From Gigaspora margarita (Eukaryota; Glomeromycota; Glomeromycetes; Diversisporales; Gigasporaceae), in NCBI GenBank assembly GCA_009809945.1, contig WTPW01000156.1, forward strand, positions 526,088 through 590,087: a stretch of DNA of 64,000 nucleotides. The letters run 5' to 3'. Below the pieces are notes generated by a model. That model saw only the letters and a list, made by a program, of their open reading frames with translations. It did no database searches and was not told where the DNA came from. The translations under genes were made by a program, and so were the position numbers. This document shows, piece after piece, positions 1 through 10,970 of the stretch (position 1 is its first letter; the number at the start of each line of letters is the position of its first letter).

Positions 1-271
1 TCCTTTCTAGTACTTGCCTGTGAATTAAATAATAATATTGAATTTTGCGTTATTGCTATACCGTAAATAAAGTTTTTTTTTTTATGATGCTAAATTAGTA
101 TGAATTAAAGGTTAAATATAACGTGGAATTCCTGATTTTATATGTATGTACATAGTAGATACTTAAAATTTGCTGAAACAGATTCGAAAGGCTAAATTAA
201 TAATTTATCGATTATCAAATATTAAACGTGTTAACATATAAACATGTTTGGCGTTACAATTTTATGAAAAT

Positions 272-406
272 ATCTGGATTTTTATATGGGGTGCGCGTTA
301 TTTAGGGACGCGCATGGGCATTATTTTGAGACATCGCATGATTTTTTTGGGGGGTACGATTTTCTAAATAACACCCATGCCCGTTATTTCACGAAAATAC
401 GGTAGG
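272..406. repeat. GC-richer repeat fragment, probable DNA-transposon end
   Basis: This block is far richer in G and C than its surroundings. It holds imperfect repeats of a motif like GGGCRTTATTTNNGA followed by CGCATG. It ends in TACCGTATTTTCGTGAAATA read on the minus strand, which looks like a transposon terminus. No target duplication could be fixed. The rest of 1-870 shows no gene. Positions 485-560 resemble the hairpin element at 53831-53976 (shared AATCGCATCTA). Confidence 0.35.
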
Positions 407-973
407 TCGTATAAGTACTATTTATGATACTTGAGTAACTTTCAATACTATTATTACTCTTGATTTTTATGAGAATAACTACATTACTTAATATTACTTG
501 TGCTTATTTCGATCACTAGTTAATCGCATCTAGCTGGTGCTTGAGAACCCTAAAGATTCCTCCAATACTAACAATTATTTCCAAAGGCTTGTACACTCTT
601 CTATAAATTAGTAATACATCTTTCCAAACACATATTCAACATTACTATAAGTACGAGTCAGAATAGATTGAATATATATATATATAAAAGAAAAATCATG
701 AAAATTTACTTGTGAAATTTTTAAAATTATACTTTTAACGTTATTTTGAAGTGTGGCTAAACTTTCTATTTGTTACAAATTAACATAGATTTTATTTTTT
801 CAACTTTATAAATCGACTCGACTAGTGACCGATTAATTGATTAAGTTTTTTACTACCGTTCTAAACTATATGATTTAGGTGGTAGAATCCGCCTTACTTC
901 GACAGTCATTTCACTGACAGTTCATGTAGCCAACATCACACTGACAATTTACTAAATTATACCGGTTAGAGAT

Positions 974-1110
974 AAGCCCCTAAACAGGACCTTTTCGTTA
1001 ATCATTAAAAGATATATTTGTTATCATTTTATTATTGCGAATGTATATATATTTAGCTATAAAAACTTTCATGATTAGCAGAGATAGTAAAAGGTTCTGT
1101 TTAGGGACTT
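974..1110. repeat. Short inverted-repeat element (MITE-like)
   Basis: The ends are inverted copies of each other (AAGCCCCTAAACAGGACC at the left; the complement of AGTCCCTAAACAGAACC at the right) around an AT-rich loop. I could not resolve a target duplication. Just before it, 895-955 carries a fragment of the CATTTCACTGACA repeat that is complete at 27368-27670. Confidence 0.5.
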
Positions 1111-1177
1111 TTAAATCCACCCAGTATATTTGCAACTAATCAAATGTTAACCTATAATCCTATATGATAGTTAAATG

Positions 1178-1272
1178 CAGGGATGGTAAATGACCTGGTC
1201 CTTTGCTCAAAATTTAAATGACCTAGTTATTTGGCTAAATGACCGGTCATTGGTCATTGGGTCATTTGCATA
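1178..1272. mobile_element. hAT-type element end (CAGGGATGG family), fragment
   Basis: It begins CAGGGATGGTAAATGACC and continues with repeats of the AAATGACC/GGTCATTT motif. This is the same terminus as the complete hAT element at 50050-50789. No matching right end is seen nearby. It lies about 320 bp beyond the C-terminal end of the hAT transposase relic on the minus strand, so it could be that element's 3' end, but the two may be unrelated. Confidence 0.55.
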
Positions 1273-1591
1273 TGAAGCAATTTCATTTGTCAGATAGCTA
1301 ATATAAAAAGTTATCAATAATAGTAACTAGTGATCCTGGCCGAAATTAAAAAAATGCTAAGCCAATTTTTCGACCCGGTTGGTCGATTTTTTTTAAAATC
1401 GGCTAGCCGATTTTATAAGTAAAAAAATTTTTACTCAAAACGTAGACTTAAGCCAAATGCTAGATCAGAGTTTACAGTTGTTTTTTTAAATGTATTTACA
1501 ATAATTTTAACAGACTCTTTTATTCAATAATAAATGTTCAAAAATATTACTCTAAATAACTACTCTAAATCGGGATAAGGATTAAAACACA

Positions 1592-2892
1592 GTTAATTTT
1601 CTTTTAGGAAAAGCAGATTATGAATTGTGTTGGGATGAAGGCGGCTTCATTTTTTGGTAATTATGTTTCTGGCATCAGAGAACAAATGCTCAGACGGAAC
1701 AGAAGTTCCTGGAATATATAATAACTGTTGTGCTTGCCATGCCATCAAAGGAAGACTTGATTTGTTATCTTGCCAAAAGGTTAATGGATTATTTTTTTTA
1801 TATAGAGGATTAGAAAGATCGTACTTAACCATTTTAGGCATGTCAAAATAAATTTTTAATTCAGTTTCAATAGGCACAATTGGGGGTGGTTTTTTCAAAT
1901 AGCAAGCTTAATAGAGAAGTAGATAAATTAGTATTGGGTAAGGAATAATTATTATTTTTTATATCTTCTTTTATTCTGCATATCAATTTATCTTTTGTTG
2001 ATTCAAATTTTGCCAGCTCAAAACTTATGTCTTTAAATCTTGGATCCAACATAGCTGCAACATATCCTTCTGGCCCAGGTTCTTCCCAACATTCACCAAA
2101 TTATAGCTCGATTTATCACATACTTTATGGATAGTTGGTGTGTAAGTGTTTCTTCCATTTGGAATAAATGTTCTTGCAGAATTTTAACCAATGGTATTAT
2201 CATTGAAAGAGTAGGGTAGTGGTCACCACCTACTATAGTCATAACATGTGCAAATGGGCCTAACAATTTAACTGACTCCTGGATTCCTAGTAAATCATCA
2301 TTGTTGAGAAGTAAATTTTCAAGGGTTTTAGCATTATTTCTAACATCACTTTCTTTATCTTTTGTGAGATCTTTTTGGAGCTTTTTTATTGCTTCGTAGA
2401 GTACAAGTAGCTGACTTAATAAAAGATATGCTGAGTTCCACCTGGTCACAATATCATTTGAAATTGAATCCAAAATTGAAATATCTTTATTATTGATTAA
2501 TAGGTCTTTTGCTTTAGATATTTCAAGTTGTATTGACCTTAATTTTGTTTCTATATTTGTCTTTTCTAGCAATGAATGTGTTTAGAGCTTTGTCATGTTT
2601 ATGAGATTAGTTGCATACTTTAAACCATCTTTAATTCCAAGCTGAAGGTATGAGCTGTGCATCGAATATGTAAGAATCCAATATCTTTTAAAGCTTTTAC
2701 CATTGAGCTAGCATTATTAGTTACACCTGCTATACATTTGTTATCTAAATTCCATTTAGCTAACTCTTTTTTTAAACAATCTTCAATATGTTCAGATGTA
2801 TGTGGATACGGGAAGCTTTCAATTGTAAGTAAAGCTTTATGCATTTTAAATTCAAAAAAAAGCCTGTGTGCTGTAATTCCTATATAGAGCAT
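1592..2892 (-). pseudogene. hAT-family transposase, broken
   Basis: Minus-strand remnant of a hAT transposase, the enzyme that cuts and pastes hAT elements and leaves 8-bp target duplications. Four consecutive reading-frame pieces line up with the family order. 2892-2620 covers part of the RNase H-like core (D-x-K-C-I-A-G-V-T-N-N-A-S-S-M, then L-H-I-R-C-T-A-H). 2572-2093 has a helical middle with T-R-W-N-S-A-Y. 2052-1867 has M-L-D-P-R-F-K. 1898-1647 is the dimerisation domain, with F-W-Q-D-N near P-L-M-A and I-P-G-T-S-V-P-S-E-H-L-F-S. After a stop the reading continues as S-R-L-H-P-N-T-I-H-N-L-L to about 1594. Frameshifts and stops separate the pieces, and no N-terminal BED zinc finger is seen, so it is inactive. 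Family call is firm; the parent element is not identified. Confidence 0.88.
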
Positions 2893-3480
2893 ATAAACTT
2901 TAGTCTACAAATCTATAGTAAATGCAAATTAATTTAAGGATAGAGAATACTATTTTAAAATTATATATAATCTTAATAGTAAATTTTTTTATAATTAATT
3001 TTATAAAAAATTATATTAAGTAAACTAATTTTAATACTTAAGACAAGTTTGTAGAGTAGGTTTTCTGATTTTAATGATAGTAAAATTATTAAAATTGGTT
3101 AAAAACTCAGTGAAATATATATTTTTAAAGATTGGTATTAAAATTTAGTAATAAAACTAACTTATAAATTTACATAAATTGATCAATCAGAATTAGCAAT
3201 TTTGTGCAACCCAGAAAAATTTGGGATAACTCAGAAAAACTTTGTAATATATACAACTATACTTTTTAAAATATAATAATGGTTCAAAATTTTACCATAA
3301 TAGATAAATTATTATTTTTTTTAAAGAGATGTTTTTTCTTTATATCTTTTATTAATAGTTGTTATTTATTTGAAGTAAAAATTTATAATTACTATTCTAG
3401 TGAGATAGGAGTAAGAGCTAGTTTACTCATGACCAATTCTTTGCTAAATTGGTCGAAGACCTCTCTAGTTAGTGATAAGT
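2893..3480. other. AT-rich spacer, no gene seen
   Basis: I see no coding or structural RNA signal. The N-terminal part of the hAT transposase should lie here on the minus strand, but nothing recognisable survives. Text at 3425-3470 (a GGTCGAAGACC-like phrase) vaguely resembles 1370-1395. Confidence 0.4.
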
Positions 3481-4187
3481 TGGTTTAAGAAAGTAAATCC
3501 ATGTTGGATGAATTTGATTAACTTTTTTTCTAAAATTTTTTGTTAATTGGAAATGTAGGTATCATAGTTGGTGAATCCTTTTTAGCAGGGATTGGCAGTT
3601 CTTCTGTGTGTCTTGAAGCTCACAATGGGATCCAGTATTCTTTGTAGAGTGTTTTTATTATTTCATAATGTAAGAGAGATGTGTAATAATTTTGTTTTGA
3701 TCTAGAATTAGTAAAAAAAAGAGTAGAGTTAGTAATCAGGCTAAAAGGTATCTTCTTTTCTATATGTAGATTTGTAAAGGATCTTATAAATTCTTCTGGG
3801 TTTTCCAAAGGAGATTCAGTTTCTGTTGCCACTTTCTACAAGGTTCTTCGTAATTCATTTTTCTATATTATGAGGTTGGCTAAGCAAGTAAATATATATG
3901 CTATATTTTCTGATTCCGCATAGCAACATGAATATAAATAGTTTGGGTATTTGTCTGGGTTACAGTAATGAAGCAGTAGGTGGGTCAGTAGTTTTCCACT
4001 AGCAATTTCACCTTGAAGTTTTTAATCTGCAACAAAAAGGAGTATATATATAATGCTGCTAGCTTGTCATTATAAGAAATATACTTTAGAACAAAGTCCT
4101 AGTGTATATTCTCTATGTGTGATATTCATAAGCTCACTCTTTGTTGGTTAAACCAACACATTAGGTTTGTTATCTAGTTAATATTTG

Positions 4188-4403
4188 TGGTAGCTTATGC
4201 TGAAATTGGCTTATGCTGAAATCCCGAGTCTCTATTTAAATATATAATACCTACTAAAATCTACATATACTCTTTTATTAATAACTCTAACTCTAACCAA
4301 ACTATATAAAGCAATACCACTAAAAAAGCCCTCTAAAATTTTATAATTTCATACTAAAATAACTTAAATTTTAAGCATAAGCCAATTTTAGCATAAACTG
4401 CCA
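4188..4403. mobile_element. MITE with inverted ends, inside LINE remnant
   Basis: The terminal inverted repeat runs TGGTAGCTTATGCTGAAATT at the left and, complementary, to AACTGCCA at the right, with the sub-motif AGCATAAGCCAATTT. The loop (about 4277-4301) carries CTAACTCTAACC, a degenerate telomere-like tract. It interrupts LINE coding sequence. Target duplication unresolved. Confidence 0.6.
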
Positions 4404-5002
4404 TAATACTTTTATTACAGACTTAGTCTATAATATACACAGAATTTTTAGCAATTCCATAGTGAAGGTATTATGGATGAAGTTTTTTGAATTGATGTTT
4501 AATTTAATATAGTTGCTAGTTTGGTCATTTTTAGTTCCTGATCCAGCTTGATTTTGATTTTGTGATCTCCTATTAGTCCTTTAATGATTTTAGTTAAGTT
4601 GGGATACTCCTCTTTGTCGAGAAGGTAATATTTGTATAGCTCTATTTTGACTAATTTCTAAATTAAATTTATTGTTTTCTCATTGGTTGTAATAATCTGT
4701 AAGTCTGTATTGTTTGGTATAGTTGAGAGTAAGAATGCTAGCATCATTAACGTTGAATATAGTCTGCTTGGCCAGTTTTTATTTGTCTACCAAGGGCCTT
4801 TTCCATGGTTGACAATTTCATTATTGATAAATAAAAGGAGTATTTCATAGATCCAATTCTGTAGTTTTCTTTTATTGTTAACAGGTATATTATTAAATTG
4901 CACTTTTTAAAGTTCTTTTTTACTAGTAACTCCTATATTTCTATTGGGAGTCTATAAAGGCTAATAGGGGTCTTGGCAGTATATAAAATCTAAAAAAAAA
5001 TT

Positions 5003-5170
5003 TTGTGCACATGTGCACATTGGAAAAATTTTTTGTGCACACTTTAAAAATTTGTATATAAAATTGTACACAACCTATATGTTAGTTAAGAAAAATCTTT
5101 GTGCACATATGCATATCCAATTTAAAAAATTGTGCACATGAAAAAAATTGTGCATATGTGCACATTGTAT
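5003..5170. repeat. GTGCAC-rich palindromic repeat
   Basis: At least eight copies of GTGCACA or near variants occur in 170 bp in both orientations, separated by A/T runs. The block is self-complementary and interrupts the LINE C-terminal region. It may be a MITE; ends and target duplication are not clear. Confidence 0.5.
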
Positions 5171-5743
5171 ATATGATTTTATTCACTGAATCTTGATAAG
5201 AGAGTCAGTCATTAAGGGTTCCTTTCTTCTTTTAGTTGGTAATCAATGTTTAAAGCATCGTATATGCTTTTTATATTCCCATAAATTATTTATTTGCTAT
5301 CTATTTGAATGTTGCATGCTTTGCTCCTCAAAAAGAAATAGTAGTGCTCTTTTGTAATTGATCTATCTTTTATAGTATAGCCAGAGCATAGTAGGACCCC
5401 TAAATATATGCATAAAACATTTGTAGTACACTTAAAGGAGTGACAAAAATAGATGATTTTTTAGGAGGGGAGAGAGAGTAAAAAATGTTGAAATTATTTA
5501 TAGAAACCTGACCAAATCTATATTAAAGAGAGGGGGGAGGGGTAGGCCAGGACCCTGAAGAATATATGTAATACTGAGATCCGGTTTTGTATAGACTTAC
5601 TATATAATTTTTTAATATGTTATATGTTTAAATTTGTATAACTAACAGGTAATTTTTTGAAAAGTTAGATATTTATTTGTATAACAAAGATATCTTTTAT
5701 AACAAGTTAAATTTTTATTTTGTATAACGATATTATACTGTTT

Positions 5744-6262
5744 GTTTCCAAAAATAAACTACATGCTACCCTCTTGTTTAAATCCAAAAATGTAAAAATG
5801 CCTTTGATCCAAAAATAAGCTACCCCCATGATCGATAATAGTTGCTACATAGTAAAGTCAAAAATTTACTATCCAAATTGATTAAAGTTGCTTAAGTAAA
5901 CTTGTTCGGAAGATCAAAATATGCATACTCTAAAAATTTCATCAAAATCTGAGAACTTTAATTATTTGACTTTTAATTTTTACGTTCAATGGTAAAATTA
6001 AAATTTTATTACAAAAAAATATTTGTTGAAATCAAAAATTAAAAGTTTTATAATAAAAAGTATTTCAATATTGATAAAAATTTTAGCATATATGTATTTT
6101 TATCTTCCGAATAAGTTTACTTAAGCGATAATAGTCGATTTACATAGTAGCATTTGGACTTTACTATGTAATGACTATTTGCGATTGACCAAAAATCTAC
6201 CCCTAGATTTTTTGTGTCCAAAAATCATCCAAAAAAGGTAGCTTATTTTTGGAAACATATGG
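5744..6262. repeat. AATAAGCTACC-family hairpin element, copy 1
   Basis: Termini like TTTCCAAAAATAAGCTACC face each other at both ends. Subterminal arms (CTACATAGTAAAGTC..., TTAAGTAAACTTGTTC) are repeated inverted. The whole folds into a long hairpin of about 500 bp. Seven related copies are in this window. Target duplication probably TA but not certain. Confidence 0.65.
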
Positions 6263-6299
6263 TATGTATATTGCTTTTTTATTTTTTTATTTATTTTTT

Positions 6300-6818
6300 T
6301 TTTTCCCACAAAAAAACTTGTCTGCACAAGATTATATGCATGAGAATTTTTTTTAAAAAATATTTGTGCAAAAAGCTTATTAGCGATCGCAAATAATCAC
6401 TATATAATAAAGTCCAAATTTTACTATATAAATCGATTATATGTGCTTAAGTAAATATGTGCATAATATAAAAATGCATATTCTCCAAAATTTTTGTACA
6501 AATCGGAGAATTTTTATTATTTAACTTGTAATTTTTACGTTCATCGTATATATTTTTTAAAAAATTTTTAATTTTTCGATGAACGTAAAAATTAAAACTC
6601 AAAGAATAAAAAGTTCTCCAATTTGTATGAAAATTTTAAACATATTTATTTTGATCTTTTGAACAAGTTTACTTAAGCAATTATAACCAATTTGCATAGT
6701 AAAATTTGAACTTTACTATGTAGTAACTATTATCGATCAGTGGTAGCTTATTTTTGGATAAAACAAGTTTTTAGATTTTTTTGGTTAAAACAAAAGAGTA
6801 GTTTATTTTCGGAATAGG
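6300..6818. repeat. AATAAGCTACC-family hairpin element, copy 2
   Basis: Directly follows copy 1 inside the same hAT element. The arms TAATAAAGTCCAAATTTTAC and GAACTTTACTATGTAG are inverted around a centre with TTTTTACGTTCATCG and its complement. The right end is GTAGTTTATTTTCGGAATA. The left boundary is approximate. Confidence 0.55.
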
Positions 6819-7152
6819 ATTATATAGTATATATTAACTCAGATCTAAAATTGTATAATTTATAGTAAAATTTGAACTTATATGATAATTTTGTATAAAG
6901 CTTTTAATAAAATTAAGTGTATAAAGTTATATTAAAATTTTGAGTCTGGATCTGAGTTATATATGTATTCTTCAGGGTCCTGGTAGGCCTCTAATAAAAA
7001 ATAATTAGGTGATTAATGACATGGCCCTTAAACTAAATTTTTTAAAATATTTATCATACAGTTATACAAATCTTATTTTTTTAATAACAACTTAACTCAA
7101 CCTTTGATATACACTTAATTAATAATATCAAAAAAGAAATGCCATACAGTTA

Positions 7153-7304
7153 GGGCCATGTCATTAATCACCTGATTATTTTTTATTAGAGGCCTACCCC
7201 CCCTCCCCCCTCTTTAATATAGATTTGGTCAGGTTCCTATATATAATTTCAGCATTTTTTACCTCCTCCCCCCCTAAAAAATCACCTGATTTTTGTCACT
7301 CCCC
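7153..7304 (-). mobile_element. PIF/Harbinger-type MITE, intact, 152 bp
   Basis: Read on the minus strand it starts GGGGAGTGACAAAAATCAGG and ends ATGACATGGCCC, and both subtermini carry the CAGGTGATT motif. TTA flanks it at 7150-7152 and 7305-7307, the usual PIF/Harbinger target (TWA). Polypurine tracts (G-rich) occupy the middle. It lies inverted to the split copy at 5435-7027. Confidence 0.82.
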
Positions 7305-7358
7305 TTACTTATTGTGCAAGAATAGTTAATCATACATAATATATAAATATAATATATA

Positions 7359-8541
7359 CAATCTTCCTCCTCTATAATCACGCGGTTTGTTGCAGCAAAA
7401 ATGGTGATTATAAAGAGGTGTGATTATATAGTAATTACCCTATATAATCACATCTAATACTGTGGTTTATATTACGTGATTATATAGAAGTAAATATTAT
7501 AATCACAAATAGTTGCTACATATAAAAGTCCAAATTGTACTAAGTGAATCAACTTTTATGCATTAAGTAAAGTTGTTTGGAATAACAAATTACACATATC
7601 CTAAAATTTTTATATAATTTGGACGAACGTTTATTAATTAAATTCTTTACTTTATGTTAGACGAAAAAATTAATTATTTTTTTGTCCAACATATAATAAA
7701 AAAGCAAATTAATAATAGTTTGTCAAGTTTGTCAAAATTCTAGAATATGTATAATTTGCATGTCAAACAGCTTTCTTAAATGTGTTAATCGATTTACTTA
7801 CNATAGATTCNNGAAAATAAGCTNCTCCTTTGTTTTGACCAAAAAACCCAAAAACTTATTTATCTAAAAATAAGCTATTCCCACGATCGATAATAGTNAC
7901 TACATAGTAAAGTCCAAATTTTACTATGTAAATCGATTATAATCGCTTAAGTAAACTTATTAAAAAGATCAAAATACACATACAGTAAAATTTTTAGCAA
8001 AATTAAAGAACATTTTATTATTTGGCTTTTGACTTTTACGTTCGACGAAAAAAGTAAAAATTTTTAAAAAAGTATATTCGACGAACGTAAAAATTAAAAG
8101 TCAAATAATAAAAATTTTTCCAATTTAGATAAAAATTTCAAAGTAAATGCATTTAGATCTTCTGAACAAGTTTACTTAAGCGATTATAATCGATTTATTT
8201 AGTAGAATTTGGACTTTACTATGTAGCAACTACTTGCAATCGCTAAAAACTAAATTTAACCCAAAACAAGCAAACTTCCGATTTTTTGCATAACAAAATA
8301 TAGCTTACTTTTGGGAATCTATAGTAGTAAAATTTAGACTTTTATATATGATATTGTGATTATATAAGAGTATTTTACTAATAAAAAATCTCAAAAAGCT
8401 TCTAAAAAATGTGATAGTGATTATAAGCTATTTGTGATTATATAAAGGTATTTTTGATATAAAAAAAATGGTAGTTAAAATTTTGTGTGATTATATAGAG
8501 GTTGTGACTATAGAGGAGGTGATTGTAGAGGAGGAAGACTG
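7359..8541. mobile_element. Tc1/mariner/pogo-type MITE, 1183 bp
   Basis: The ends are inverted copies of CAGTCTTCCTCCTCTATAAT (left end CAATCTTCC). TA flanks both sides (7357-7358, 8542-8543). The interior is mostly long inverted repeat and carries an AATAAGCTACC-family element near 7806-8330. A close copy lies at 60911-62235, a 147-bp short form at 48494-48640 and a fragment at 46427-46560. No transposase is encoded. Confidence 0.78.
7806..8330. repeat. AATAAGCTACC-family hairpin element, copy 3 (contains Ns)
   Basis: It runs from GATTC-NN-GAAAATAAGCT to GCTTACTTTTGGGAATC. The arms TACATAGTAAAGTCCAAATT and AATTTGGACTTTACTATGTA are perfect complements. The centre has TTCGACGAACGTAAAAATT and its inverse. 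Ns at 7802, 7811-7812, 7824 and 7898 fall at its left edge, where short reads would collapse. It is nested in the pogo-type element. Confidence 0.7.
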
Positions 8542-8543
8542 TA

Positions 8544-8930
8544 TAACATACAAAATTTAATAAAAACTAGTAAAATCAATAATAGTGACAATATTTATTT
8601 ATTGTGCATAATTTAGTATTAACTTTATATATCTGTCTCTAAATTAATTCTAGAACAATATCAATATTGTTTGCTTAAGTATTACAATAATTGGTATGTG
8701 CTGTATGGAGAATATATATGATTTAACTCAATAGTTACTAGGAGATAAGTTTCTATTTTACTTGAATAAAGATCTCTTTAGTACTATAATATAATATTAT
8801 TGCTTCACAAAAAGATATAACTTTTGTGGATTACAACATTGTATAAAATTGAATATTACCAATTTCAATTAATAAAAATTTAAAGATAAATATAATTTAT
8901 TTTATTTTTTTTCAATTTAGGCAGTCTCAC
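8544..8930. other. AT-rich spacer, nothing recognised
   Basis: Between a pogo-type element and an unclassified repeat; no reading frame, inverted end or tandem structure stands out. Confidence 0.4.
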
Positions 8931-8934
8931 CAGT

Positions 8935-10030
8935 ACTTTTATTTCGTCAAATACATACACAAACTACAAATGTAAGGTGTACTACTAAACTACTAATAAG
9001 TCTGACATCATTTCTTCTTCATAAACAAGAACAAATGTGACCTGCTGTACTGACTTAAGCTAGGAACTTTGTCAGACCACCTACTTTTAAACCTTCTTCT
9101 CCTAGCTTCTTGGGTAGAAGAAATCTACTAGAAAAAAAGCTTATCAAAAAGAAAAAAAGGGTGAGAGATAAACTAAATAGAGAAAAACTACTACTACCTA
9201 GACGAAAAACCAAATACCATCAAAAGAAAAAAGAAAAAAATAAGAAAAAGGTAAAAAAGACAGTCTATGACAAAAGAATTTTGCCTATAGAGGCTAAAAG
9301 TAAAAATTATTTAATACTACACAAAAAGTAATAGGTATTATATGTACAAAAAAGAAAAAACCCTTGAAGGGAAAAAAAATAAATCTAATAAACTATGGCT
9401 AAAACTAGAAACAGAAACAAATTTTCATTTTTTCTCCATTTTATGTAACATTCTATTCGATCTTGACTGGTCCATAAATCATACATGTGATATTTCTTGT
9501 TTACCTCGACAGGTCTGTAGTTTGGCTGAGGTAACGATCTGATATGGTAGCCACATTCCCAATTTGGAAGAAGTAAACATTACTGATCTTTTGGAGAGGG
9601 TAAGCGAAATCACCCACTTTGTTGAAATTTTGAGAAAGCCAAAAGAGCAAAAAAATTATCAAGTGGTCCAACTTGTTGTGTGGATTTAAAACCATGTAAG
9701 TTTTGCAGTCTATAAAAAATTATACAGCTTTCACTAAGACTCAAACAAATGTTTGAACTTTGTGACAAAGACTTCCGGTCACAACATAACCAACTACTAT
9801 TTGATAGTTTTTGTATTTTATACCAGGGAGCCCTAACCAAGAGCTTCTTTTTTAGCTCTCTTTCAGTTATCCTAGAAAGAACTCTTGTTTCCAGATACTC
9901 CAAAAGAAGGTTTATATTAGAAAGTTGCATAATATCTATAGGATTTCTACAGTTCGGTCTTCTTGAAAAAGTTGGTCCAGATGATTATCAGAAAGAGTTG
10001 ATGATTTTTTGTTGTAAATATAATTTATTA
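8935..10030 (+). repeat. Unclassified interspersed repeat, copy A (once coding?)
   Basis: A second, diverged copy lies inverted at 13250-14110. Shared text includes CCAATTTGGA, GGAGRGGGTAAGC and TTTTGARAAAGCC, and a matching frame gives F-Q-F-G-x-x-K-Y-Y-x-x-F-G-x-G-K. The upstream part is rich in lysine codons (K-rich frame 9110-9331), mostly because the strand is A-rich. I do not recognise the family; a retroelement gag-like region is possible. No termini found. Confidence 0.4.
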
Positions 10031-10059
10031 ACTTTTACTTTTTTAAAAGTAATTTAATT

Positions 10060-10970
10060 TTAAACATTTATTATATCTTTGTTGTACATCAATTTATTTT
10101 TAATTAAAACTATATTGTACACTTAATTATAAATTTAAAATTATTATTGAAAGGTATATTGTACACTTAAACTGTTGCTTTAATGTTTGTGTACACTTTA
10201 TAATAAAATTTAAGCATATACTTATATAACGTTTAAAAACAAAGATTAGATATATATATAACATTAGTATTCAGGGATCCTGGCATAGTTTAACTTTGTT
10301 ATTTCCAGTTAACCTATCCCTTAATTTGTTATGCAGGCAAATTTGCCTGTATAAATTTTAAAATTTTAAATTTTTTAAATAAAACTTTAAATATTCATTT
10401 TAGCTACATACTTTTTAAGTAAAAAATATAATATTAGTTCTGTTTTATCAACTTTATTATAAAAATTTTTTAAAATTATTAAAAAACTTTGGTGTAATAA
10501 AAGTTTAAAGTTTTTGTTTTAGAACTTTTTCTTCAGATTTTCTCAAATTTTATATGTAAAAAAAAATTTTACTTCTAATACAAGCCTTAAATTTTTACAA
10601 GTAAATCAATAATAAATTGTAATCCTTTATATAAACTACAATATTGTATTAGGAACTATATTTTTAAAACCAATATTTAAAGAATTCACCAAGATATGTA
10701 AATTATTTTTTTGGTTAAAAAATTTCTTTAAAATTCAATATTTTTAGCTTCTAAGCAACATAAACTTTTTGTTTTATAATATAAAATTAAATAATTTAAA
10801 AATATAATTTTTATTTTCAAATATTATTATACCAAATTTTATTTAAATATTTTAAATAATTAAAAAAGTAGATTAGGGTATATTTATAGTAATTATGCAG
10901 GCAAATTTGCTGCAAACCTTTACAAACTAAGGAATAGTGTTTTGCTTTTGTGTACTATTGAGAGAAACTA
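10060..10970. other. AT-rich stretch with a short palindrome
   Basis: No gene seen. CAGGCAAATTTGCCTG at about 10334-10349 is a perfect 16-bp palindrome, and GCAGGCAAATTTGC recurs near 10895. This may be an element with those motifs near its ends, but boundaries are unclear. It separates LINE coding (starting about 10970) from the block of insertions to its left. Confidence 0.35.

Larger units (their letters stand above)
3490..5400 (-). pseudogene. LINE ORF2 C-terminal region (RNase H-like and zinc-knuckle-like), degenerate
   Basis: The minus strand reads as the tail of a non-LTR retrotransposon polyprotein. Around 5395-5200 it gives C-S-G-C-T-I-N-D-R-S-I-T-K. Around 4790-4640 it gives W-P-S-R-L-Y-S-T-L-M-M-L-A-F and then L-Q-I-I-T-T-N-E-K-T-I, which fits an RNase H domain (expected T-D-N). 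Around 3960-3880 it gives C-C-Y-A-E-S-E-N-I-A-Y-I-F-T-C, like the Cys/His knuckle at the end of many LINE ORF2 proteins, and ends in a basic tail near 3620. Stops and shifts are frequent, and two MITEs (4188-4403, 5003-5170) interrupt it. Order and strand suggest it continues the LINE at 10970-22174, with 5.4-10.97 kb inserted between; it could also be a second truncated copy. Confidence 0.65.
5549..6981. mobile_element. Non-autonomous hAT element, 1433 bp, 8-bp duplication
   Basis: The ends are inverted repeats starting AGGACCCTGAAGAATA. The flanks are an exact 8-bp duplication, GGTAGGCC, at 5541-5548 and 6982-6989. No transposase coding is seen. Inside are two hairpin repeats of the AATAAGCTACC family. 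The termini resemble those of the 298-bp element at 22893-23190 (AGGACCCC), so the two may share a transposase. Confidence 0.85.
5435..7027 (+). mobile_element. 152-bp PIF/Harbinger-type MITE, split by a hAT element
   Basis: The left part (from 5435, AAGGAGTGACAAAAA) and right part (to 7027, GACATGGCCC) together make the same element that is intact at 7153-7304 and 61206-61357. It is flanked by TTA at 5432-5434 and 7028-7030. Subtracting the 1433-bp hAT insertion and one 8-bp duplication leaves exactly 152 bp, the size of the two intact copies. Confidence 0.82.

Noticed and set aside
9110..9331. 73-residue lysine-rich open frame
   Set aside because: The lysines come from an A-rich strand in a repeat; the other copy (13250-14110) does not keep the frame.
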